Below are positions 57,363-64,000 of a stretch of DNA of 64,000 nt, piece by piece. The stretch is from assembly GCF_905250085.1 (NCBI RefSeq), contig NZ_CAJNOB010000001.1, positions 314,624 through 378,623 of the forward strand, given 5' to 3'. Position numbers and translations under genes: made by a program. Each line of letters opens with the position of its first letter. Position 1 is the first letter of the stretch. Below the pieces are notes generated by a model that ran no database searches, was not told where the DNA came from, and saw only the letters and a list, made by a program, of their open reading frames with translations. Origin of the DNA: Candidatus Methylacidithermus pantelleriae. Its GTDB lineage: Bacteria > Verrucomicrobiota > Verrucomicrobiia > Methylacidiphilales > Methylacidiphilaceae.

Positions 57363-58943
57363 ATGTTTTTCGACAAGTTACGGCGTTTTATCGGTCTTAA
57401 AAAAAAGGGCGAAACTAAAGAGATTCTCGTCAGTTGTGAACCTCTAGAGACCCGGGTAGCTCTTCTGGAAGGGGGGATACTGGAGGAGTTCGCCGTCGAA
57501 CGGGGGGGAGCGAAGGAGATCGCTGGGAATATCTATAAGGGAAGGGTGCACAATGTCGAGCCCGGTCTTAAAGCGCTATTCGTCGACATTGGGGTGGAAA
57601 AGAATGCGTTTTTGCACTACTGGGATGCGGTCCCGGCCGCTCTGGATGCGGGCGTGGAAGCGGTCGAACGGAAGGGGAGGAAAAGGAAAACACGATCGAT
57701 TAGCGCCGATGATATCCCTCAACTTTACCCTCCGGGATCTGAGGTGGTCGTCCAGGTCAGCAAAGGACCGATTGGGAATAAGGGGGCGCGTGTTACCACC
57801 AACATCACCTTGGCGGGCCGTTATCTGGTCCTTCTTCCCTATTCAGAGCAATTTGGCATTTCCCGGAAAATTGAGGATCCCAAAGAGCGGATGCGGCTTC
57901 GGAAAATTCTTCAGGAACTCGATGTTCCGGAGGGGATGGGGTTGATTATCCGAACTGTGGGAGAAGGGAAAAAGGCGCGGTATTTTGTCCGGGATCTCGC
58001 CATGTTGCTCGAGCAGTGGAGAGCGATTGAGGAAAGAATCCGAACGGAGAAGGCACCGGCTCTCCTTTATGCCGAGCCGGACTTAATTGAACGGACGGTG
58101 CGGGACTTTTTGACCGAGGATGTTGACCAGATTGTCGTCGATGATGAGCAAGCCTACGGACGGATCCGAGAATTGGTAGGGAAAATTTCCAAAAGGTCGC
58201 AACGAAAGATTCGCCTGTATAAGGAATCGGTCCCCATTTTTGAACGCTTTAACGTGGAAAAGCAAATTGATACGGCTTTTCGGAGACAAGTATGGCTCCC
58301 GAGTGGGGGCTATATCGTCATTGATGAAACGGAGGCTTTGGTGGCGATTGATGTAAACACGGGGCGCGCGAAGGCTAGCGGCCGGGAAGAAAATACGATT
58401 CTTCAGACGAATCTAGAGGCAGCTGAGGAGGTTGCCCGCCAGCTGCGGCTGCGGAATATCGGGGGGCTTGTCATCATTGACTTTATCGATATGCGGTCCA
58501 AAAGGGACCAAAATCTTGTGGTTCATCGTCTCAAAGAGTGCTTGCGGCGCGACAAGGCGCGGACCCATGTCCTACCGATTAGCCCGTTGGGTTTAGTCGA
58601 GATGACGCGGCAGCGGGTGCAGGAGAGTATTTGGCAGTCCCAGTACGTGCAATGTCCTTATTGTGAGGGTCGTGGGGTGATTAAATCTCCGGAGACGATG
58701 AGCGTCGAAATCCAGAGAGCCATCACCACGGTGATGCGGAGTCATCCCGAAGTTCGGGAACTGCGCATTGTGGTCAATCATCTTGTGCTTGAGCGTTTGA
58801 AAACGGAGGATGAAGATATTTTGGTTGACCTTGAGCGAAAGCTTCAGGGGAAGCTCTTGTTCCGTGCGGATCCGAAGGTGCATGTGGAAGAGTTTCACAT
58901 TTATAACGCAGTTACGAATCAGGAGTTGTATCACCGGCCCTGA
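57363..58943 (+). CDS. rng: Ribonuclease G/E family endoribonuclease
   Basis: The protein is 526 aa, the size of RNase G. An S1-like RNA-binding region starts near 50 (GNIYKGRVHNVEPGLKALFVDIG). The 5'-sensor region follows (YSEQFGISRKIEDPKERMR), then the DNase I-like catalytic part with Asp in VAIDVNTG and IIDFIDM. The zinc-link CPYCEGRG is near 430. It lacks the long disordered scaffold of RNase E. It should process rRNA and turn over mRNA. The gene follows rodA after 196 bases and precedes prc by 29 bases. The association with mre genes (cafA) is common in bacteria. Confidence 0.94.
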   Translation: MFFDKLRRFIGLKKKGETKEILVSCEPLETRVALLEGGILEEFAVERGGAKEIAGNIYKGRVHNVEPGLKALFVDIGVEKNAFLHYWDAVPAALDAGVEAVERKGRKRKTRSISADDIPQLYPPGSEVVVQVSKGPIGNKGARVTTNITLAGRYLVLLPYSEQFGISRKIEDPKERMRLRKILQELDVPEGMGLIIRTVGEGKKARYFVRDLAMLLEQWRAIEERIRTEKAPALLYAEPDLIERTVRDFLTEDVDQIVVDDEQAYGRIRELVGKISKRSQRKIRLYKESVPIFERFNVEKQIDTAFRRQVWLPSGGYIVIDETEALVAIDVNTGRAKASGREENTILQTNLEAAEEVARQLRLRNIGGLVIIDFIDMRSKRDQNLVVHRLKECLRRDKARTHVLPISPLGLVEMTRQRVQESIWQSQYVQCPYCEGRGVIKSPETMSVEIQRAITTVMRSHPEVRELRIVVNHLVLERLKTEDEDILVDLERKLQGKLLFRADPKVHVEEFHIYNAVTNQELYHRP

Positions 58944-58972
58944 GCCGGGGTTTATCGTGGCAAAGAACCGAT

Positions 58973-61162
58973 ATGAAAGAGGGTAAGAGGAGAGAAGCTT
59001 GTAGCAATCGGTCGCGATGGGCTGGCGGGCTTGTCGCTTGCCTGATTGGGTGGGTGTTCTTATGGCCTCAACAAGCCGGTGCAACGATGAGCCGGGCGCA
59101 GGCGGGGAAAGTGGCCAAGGTCGTCGCCTATCTTTTGCAGCAGGGCCACTATTCCCGCAAGCCTTTTGATAGTAAGCTTTCGCAGGTTTTTCTTCGCAAC
59201 TATCTGGATGCGTTGGATTTTAACCACATGGTTTTTGAGCAGTCCGATGTCGATGAGCTCACCTCGACGTATGGGTCGGTGCTGGATCAGTGGACGCGGC
59301 AAGAAAATATCGAGCCTGCCTTTGCGATTTATTCCCGTTTCTTAAGCCGGCTGGCGGAAAAGCAGGCTTGGGTTCAGGAATTTTTGTCGACGGAGCCTGA
59401 TTTTACGGTCGATGAAACGTATGTTCCGGAACGTGGCAAGCTTCCCTGGCCCAAGGACACAGCGGAAGCGCGGGAATTGTGGCGCAAGCGAATCAAATAC
59501 GAACTTCTCCAAGGGCGCTTAGCGAAAGAAAAACCTGAAACGACCCGTGGGATGATCTCGCGGCGTTACATGAGGCTTCTCAAAGAGATGCGGGAAGCGG
59601 ATGTGGAGGAAATTTTGGACTACTATCTCAATGCTCTGACCCATGCGTATGATCCTCATTCCGATTATCAGACTCCGGCCGAGGCAAGAAACTTTGAAAT
59701 TGGAAGCATTAAACTTTCGTTGAGCGGGATTGGGGCCGTTCTTAAAAGTGAGGACGGATATCCCAAAATTGTCAGTTTGGTCGCCGGAGGGCCAGCCGAT
59801 TTGGATAAGCGGCTCAAACCCAACGATCGCATTGTGGCGGTTCAGCAAGAGAAAGGAGAGCCGGTCGACGTGGTCGACATGAAACTTTCCAAAGTAGTCG
59901 AACTTATCCGTGGGGAGAGGGGAACGAAGGTGACTCTTACGGTAATCCCGGCCGAGGCGACGGATAGCTCTGTTCGGAAGGTGGTTACACTCGTGAGGGA
60001 TGAAGTCAAATTAACGGAACAGCGGGCGAAGGCACGAATGTATGAGTGGCCGGGGCCCGATGGTCGGACCCGGAAATTGGGGATTGTCATTCTGCCCGGT
60101 TTCTACGAGCGGTCTACTCGAGACGTGGCCCAGCTCCTCCGGCGGCTCGAAGAGTCGTCGGTGGAAGGGGTTGCTCTGGATCTGCGGCATAACGGTGGGG
60201 GGATGCTTGAGGAGGCGGTCAGTCTCACGGGGCTTTTCATGCGGGATGGACCGGTGGTCCAGGTGCGAGACTATCTCGGACGGGTCCAGCCCATCCGAAG
60301 CTTTGGGGGGGCTGCCCGTTATTGGGGTCCTCTTACGGTTTTGGTGAGCCGTCTGAGTGCGTCGGCTTCCGAAATCGTGGCGGCGGCTCTCCAGGATTAC
60401 GGCCGGGCCGTGATTGTTGGGGATAGTCAGACTCATGGCAAAGGGACGGTTCAGAGCCTGGTTAACCTGACCGAGTTTCTCCCTTGGGATTTTGGTGCCG
60501 ATCCAGGAAAGCTTAAGATCACCGTACAAAAGTTTTACCGGGTTACGGGTCTTTCCACCCAGCAGCATGGGGTAAGCTCAGATGTCGTTTTGCCCTCGCT
60601 CGATGACTATTTGGAAATCGGGGAGTCTTACCTCCCTCACTGCCTTCCCGGAGACCAGATCCAGCCGCTATCCTATCCAAAGCTCCATGACCTAGCACCA
60701 GTCATTTCGATCCTTCGCAAGCGTTCAAGCCAGCGGGTGGCCGCCAATCCCGAGTTTGCGTTCATCGAAGAAGATATCCGGTTGCTTAAGGAAAGAATGG
60801 CCCATAAGGAAATTTCGCTGAACGAAGCGAAGCGTTTGGCGGAGCGGAAAGAAGAAGAGGAGAGGAAGAAGGCTCGCGACCAGGAACGCCGGGAGCATCC
60901 GGCCCCGAAAGTTCGGGTGGTCGAATGGGATGCAGACGCGGCGGCTGGAAAACATCCGGCCAAAGTTTGGATGGCAAATGGAGTGGAGGAGGTGCCCGAT
61001 CCGTTGGCGGAATCGGTAGAGGTTCGGCGTGAAGGTCGGGAAACGGAGGGGGCATCGAGGCGAGATGTTCATCTGGAGGAAAGTTTGAACGTGCTTTCGG
61101 ATCTTGTCGCGATGACCGAATCCAAAACGGGGGAACTTGTGTTGCGGGCGGAGCACAATTAA
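58973..61162 (+). CDS. prc: Tail-specific carboxy-terminal protease, Prc type
   Basis: The protein is 729 aa with a signal segment near 18-38 (GGLVACLIGWVFLWPQQAGA). The Prc N-terminal helical domain runs to about 230 (LDALDFNHMVFEQSDVDEL), the PDZ domain lies near 245-325 (IGAVLKSEDGYPKIVSLVAGGPAD), and the S41 protease core contains the Ser of RLSASASEIVAAALQDYG and the Lys of HGKGTVQSL. The C-terminal Prc region (LLKERMAHKEISLNEAKRLAERKEEEE) is Lys/Glu-rich. It removes or degrades proteins from their C-termini in the periplasm. It starts 29 bases after rng. Confidence 0.93.
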   Translation: MKEGKRREACSNRSRWAGGLVACLIGWVFLWPQQAGATMSRAQAGKVAKVVAYLLQQGHYSRKPFDSKLSQVFLRNYLDALDFNHMVFEQSDVDELTSTYGSVLDQWTRQENIEPAFAIYSRFLSRLAEKQAWVQEFLSTEPDFTVDETYVPERGKLPWPKDTAEARELWRKRIKYELLQGRLAKEKPETTRGMISRRYMRLLKEMREADVEEILDYYLNALTHAYDPHSDYQTPAEARNFEIGSIKLSLSGIGAVLKSEDGYPKIVSLVAGGPADLDKRLKPNDRIVAVQQEKGEPVDVVDMKLSKVVELIRGERGTKVTLTVIPAEATDSSVRKVVTLVRDEVKLTEQRAKARMYEWPGPDGRTRKLGIVILPGFYERSTRDVAQLLRRLEESSVEGVALDLRHNGGGMLEEAVSLTGLFMRDGPVVQVRDYLGRVQPIRSFGGAARYWGPLTVLVSRLSASASEIVAAALQDYGRAVIVGDSQTHGKGTVQSLVNLTEFLPWDFGADPGKLKITVQKFYRVTGLSTQQHGVSSDVVLPSLDDYLEIGESYLPHCLPGDQIQPLSYPKLHDLAPVISILRKRSSQRVAANPEFAFIEEDIRLLKERMAHKEISLNEAKRLAERKEEEERKKARDQERREHPAPKVRVVEWDADAAAGKHPAKVWMANGVEEVPDPLAESVEVRREGRETEGASRRDVHLEESLNVLSDLVAMTESKTGELVLRAEHN

Positions 61163-61188
61163 TTGTGTAGTAGAAAGAAAAAGCGCAT

Positions 61189-61467
61189 ATGGCAGGCAAC
61201 ACGATTGAAGTGGAAGGCACGGTGGTGGAGGTCCTTCCGGGGACAATGTTCCGGGTGGAGCTAGACAATAAACACCGGGTGCTTGCTCATATTTCCGGCC
61301 GGATGCGTAAGAATTTTGTTCGGCTGACCTTTGGAGATCGAGTGCGCTTGGAAATGTCTCCGCATGATCTTACCAAAGGGAGAATTCTCTATCGAATCGA
61401 TCGCGTTCCGGCTTCGGCAACGCATGGCCAAGCTCACCGGCCCCGAGTAGGGTCTCGCCGCTCGTAA
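61189..61467 (+). CDS. infA: Translation initiation factor IF-1
   Basis: The protein is 92 aa. The OB fold is typical: [57 protein letters not shown]. The family is normally about 72 aa; here a basic tail of about 20 residues ([14 protein letters not shown] at the end) follows. It binds the 30S A site during initiation. It comes 26 bases after prc. Confidence 0.95.
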   Translation: MAGNTIEVEGTVVEVLPGTMFRVELDNKHRVLAHISGRMRKNFVRLTFGDRVRLEMSPHDLTKGRILYRIDRVPASATHGQAHRPRVGSRRS

Positions 61468-61527
61468 GCCTATCCCAGGGGTTATGGTTCCTGTCGTAAG
61501 GAGAAGGAAAACCTACGTCGGTCCTGG

Positions 61528-62475
61528 GTGGAACCAAAGGTCGAGGTTGGTTTCCCTAGGATCGGTGGGGAAGCCGGTGTGGGTCCTAGGCTTGCCAACC
61601 CAACGAATGCTATTTGCCCTGTGAGCCGTCGCCGGCGAAAAAATTTCGTGCTCGACATTCTCTTACCCTCCCTTTTCATCCGACGGGAAGGGACACCCTG
61701 TAAACCGATTTTTCCGGAGATCCCAGAGGGAAAAGTCTGTCTTACCTGGATCGGTCATGCATCCTTTCTCATTCAGACGTCGAAGCATAACATTCTGATT
61801 GATCCTAACTGGGCGAACTGGATTATGGTCATCCGGCGTTTGCGACATGCGGGGCTTGCGATTGAGGATTTGCCCAACGTGGACCTTGTGCTGGTGACCC
61901 ATGCCCACTTTGACCACTTAAACCGTAAATCACTGCGGGCCATCGCGGCTTCCCAGCCCATCGTGGTGCCGTACGGGGTAGGAGGGCTCGTCTCAGGTCT
62001 GGGGTTTACACAAATTCACGAGATGCGCTGGTGGGACCAGTGGGAGTTCCGGGGTCTTTCGATTACTTTTACTCCGGCGCGGCATTGGGGAGCACGCTTT
62101 GTAGCGGATCGACATCGTGGCTATGGGGGCTTCTGCCTGGCGTTTGAAGACCGGAGGATATATCACTGCGGAGACACCGCCTACTTTGCCGGTTTCCGGG
62201 AAATCGGTCGGAGGTTACAACCCCAGATTGTGCTGATGCCCATTGGCGCCTACGAACCTCCCTCCGGGCGTGATGTCCACATTGATCCAGAGAAAGCCGT
62301 TCAAGCTTTTCTTGAACTGGGCGCCGAGGTAATGATTCCCATGCACTTTGGTACCTATCGTATGAGCTATGAACCCTTGTACGAGCCTGCACAGCGCCTT
62401 TTGGTGGCCGCCGCCCGTAGCGGTGTGCTTTCGAGGATTCGCTTTCTTCACGAGGGAGTCCCCTCTCTTTTTTAA
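61528..62475 (+). CDS. Metallo-beta-lactamase-fold hydrolase, UlaG/NAPE-PLD-like
   Basis: The protein is 315 aa from GTG 61528, or 284 aa from GTG 61621, which better matches the start of the conserved part (SRRRRKNFVLDILLPS). Metal ligands are plain: THAHFDHLN, the HWGAR motif, HCGDTAYFAGF and the final MHFGTYRM. The sequence WIGHASFLIQ and PIGAYEPPSGRDVHIDPEKAVQ resemble the NAPE-PLD/UlaG branch (lipid- or lactone-type hydrolases). The substrate cannot be inferred. It probably ends the infA transcript. Confidence 0.82.
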   Translation: MEPKVEVGFPRIGGEAGVGPRLANPTNAICPVSRRRRKNFVLDILLPSLFIRREGTPCKPIFPEIPEGKVCLTWIGHASFLIQTSKHNILIDPNWANWIMVIRRLRHAGLAIEDLPNVDLVLVTHAHFDHLNRKSLRAIAASQPIVVPYGVGGLVSGLGFTQIHEMRWWDQWEFRGLSITFTPARHWGARFVADRHRGYGGFCLAFEDRRIYHCGDTAYFAGFREIGRRLQPQIVLMPIGAYEPPSGRDVHIDPEKAVQAFLELGAEVMIPMHFGTYRMSYEPLYEPAQRLLVAAARSGVLSRIRFLHEGVPSLF

Positions 62476-62585
62476 GCAGGGAGTCGCGCATCGCTCTGCG
62501 AGTTGTGGATACAGGCCTGCCGTCCCGGTTGTGGCACTGCTTGGATTGTGTTTGGAGTGGCAGAGCCAGATTCCACAAGCCGTTC

Positions 62586-63071
62586 CTAAAGCATAGACAA
62601 CCATTTCCCTATCAGGGAAGCGTCCTCCAGGACACGCCGGCCGAGGCCGGAACAGTGCTGCCGACGATTCGCGTGCCGGAGTTTCACCGGTAAAGCGCAG
62701 GTAGCCCCTAGTCCCGCGTTTACGGAGACAGAAGCACGAGAGGCAGTCGATTTCTCTGGACCGGGCATTAGCTGCTTGCGCCCGCTTTGAGTCAGCCCCG
62801 AACCCCAGGCCAGAACGACCATACATGCGTCATCCGATTGCTTGCGGATCGGGCGAAGGCGAGATGACCGCCTTTGCAAACTAGGGAAAACTGCTTCTCG
62901 CACGCATGGGCGTGCGGAGAGCCCCATGCTTTTCGGGCGACCGCATAAGCCACGCCCTGGCGAGAACCGATGCGGTGACGGCGCGCGTGGTTCACCGCAC
63001 GGATCACAGACGGGTAGGCCGGGTCGACTTCGATCACAGGAACTCTGGCGCGAGACGAAGCCGCCTTGACA
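62586..63071 (-). pseudogene. C-terminal fragment of a TnpB-related protein
   Basis: The minus strand reads IEVDPAYPSVIRAVNHARRH, which corresponds to the VxPAFTSVIG segment of the TnpB-related accessory proteins. AYAVARKAWG follows, then the shifted frames KGGHLAF and KQSDDACMVVLAWG. It is the same class of protein as the pseudogene at 31925-33560, but a different copy. The N-terminal part is absent and the fragment begins at the end of the IS1634-type remnant, as if that element had inserted into it. Confidence 0.6.
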
Positions 63072-64000
63072 CAACTTTCGACACGGTTCGGAGGTAACCG
63101 ATTCGAGCCGCAAGAGTTACTGGTTTCGTCCTGCCTACCGAATCCACCTGGGCCTGTGAGAAAAACGAGGCAGAAAGACTCACTTTTTTGGAGTAGCTCA
63201 GTTTTCTTCTCTGGGTATCTCGCAAAGCATGCGGCGCTCTAACATTTGCCTTGGGACAAAAGCCGCGCTTCACGGATGGCTTGAAGCCGGCGAAGGGCTT
63301 AGGGGATCTGTTTGTGGAAGCCTTTCGAGATCCATTGGGCTTGGGAGGCGGGCGGTGTGAGCCCTTAGGCCACGAAAAAGATCCGGACGGGATTGAGGAG
63401 TCGGGCCCCTCCGGCCCCACCAAGGATAAACGGAAAAGACTTCCAGGGAGCTTTTGGGCTCGGGAAAAGGCCCCATTTCAATCTTGGCGAGCCGCTCATA
63501 ATGACTGAGGGCCTCCCCGGGCAACGCTTCCGGCAGGGGGAGAGACGGGGCTGCACGAGACACCATCCATCGATTCCTTCCTCTTCTGGGATCCGCCCGT
63601 CTCTTTACGTGTCCACCAGAAGCGGCTGCGAGGGTCGCCCCGTTCAAAGTATCTATGGGCTTGGAGGCAAGAGAGCGACCCAGCCGACCGGGCTTCCCAG
63701 TTTGACTGGATCGGTCTTTTGCGCGACGGTTTTGGGAATTTCGGCCAACAGTTCCTTCGCACGAGCCACCTGGCTTCCCAGTCGGGTCGGATCGCTCAAG
63801 GCCTAGGCCATTTTTCCCCGGCAATCACCGATCGAGCCCCATTCCTTTCCGCCTCCTTAACGTAACTCCGGTCGGCAAACCGAAGCTCCCAATCTTTTGG
63901 GAAGATTTCGACAATGGCTCTTGGAGCTTGGCCTCTCGAAGCTCAAGTGAGATACGCAAGCCCTCACCACTTTCAGCGCTTCCAAGTTCCCAGGGCTTTT
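63072..64000 (-). mobile_element. Degenerate IS1634-family element, copy C, cut by window end
   Basis: This is the reverse-oriented right half of the same element as copies A and B. Its terminus CAACTTTCGAC at 63072-63082 matches the short inverted repeat imperfectly. The flank GCAGGACGAAACC (reverse complement at 63121-63135) is shared with copy A. The rest of the element lies beyond the window. Confidence 0.65.
63135..64000 (-). pseudogene. IS1634-family transposase C-terminal half, frameshifted
   Basis: Minus-strand frames give PGKNGLGLERSDPTGKPGG, RLGRSLASKPIDTL, HYERLAKIEMGPFPEPKSS and LFRGLRAHTARLPSPMD. These align with matching parts of copies A and B. The stop corresponds to the TAG at 63135-63137 (after a one-base shift relative to copy A). 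One 184-codon open frame at 63270-63824 is the longest surviving piece but covers only part of the protein. Confidence 0.65.

Noticed and set aside
63270-63824. 184-codon minus-strand gene at the right edge
   Set aside because: It is a surviving frame piece of the IS1634-type transposase; the matching region in copies A and B is broken.

Overview
The window looks like a chromosomal segment of a verrucomicrobial methanotroph of the Methylacidiphilaceae type. The main evidence is a lanthanide-type methanol dehydrogenase gene (xoxF) followed by xoxJ and a fused cytochrome c-XoxJ gene; a fused cytochrome cGJ is known as the XoxF electron acceptor in Methylacidiphilum. A CopC/CopD-type copper locus next door fits the same lifestyle. 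The base composition is moderately GC-rich by eye, so a Methylacidimicrobium- or Methylacidithermus-like relative is as plausible as Methylacidiphilum itself. This is inference from gene content, not a search result. Layout: 1-2803 holds the end of a fatty-acid/polyketide-like cluster (ACP-dehydratase fusion, ketosynthase, SDR). 3434-5284 is a dead IS1634-type element. 5831-10357 (minus) is mfd-surA-atpC. 10458-18766 carries mdh, a small secreted protein and a giant CopC-CopD fusion, with a 3256-bp tandem duplication that truncates one copy of mdh and one copy of copD. 18843-23830 is the methanol oxidation locus (a divergent secreted two-repeat protein, xoxF, xoxJ, xoxGJ). 24454-26904 encodes two PilT-like ATPases with eroded motifs. 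27440-31246 encodes a Lon-type protease, a universal stress protein and archease. 31280-33560 is a dead IS607-type element that now separates archease from rtcB (34127-35557). 35820-38545 holds a site-2 protease and two small envelope proteins. 38891-40746 is a second dead IS1634-type element. 40869-42470 (minus) is a DegP/HtrA protease. 42680-48058 is a housekeeping run (37-aa basic peptide, NYN nuclease, trpS, scpA, scpB, a chorismate-mutase fusion, a coiled-coil membrane protein) facing aroD. 49506-57166 is the cell-shape cluster mreB-mreC-mreD-mrdA-rodA, interrupted by a dead tnpB. 57363-62475 holds rng, prc, infA and a metallo-beta-lactamase-fold protein. The right edge is a dead TnpB-related fragment abutting a third IS1634-type remnant. 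How it works together: XoxF would oxidise methanol in the periplasm and pass electrons to the cytochrome domain of XoxGJ, with XoxJ as a periplasmic accessory protein; the adjacent CopC/CopD protein probably handles copper. MreBCD, PBP2 and RodA form the elongasome. Archease activates RtcB for RNA ligation. I see no rRNA, tRNA or CRISPR array. About 9 kb is decayed insertion-sequence DNA, and its apparent ORFs are frame fragments rather than genes.
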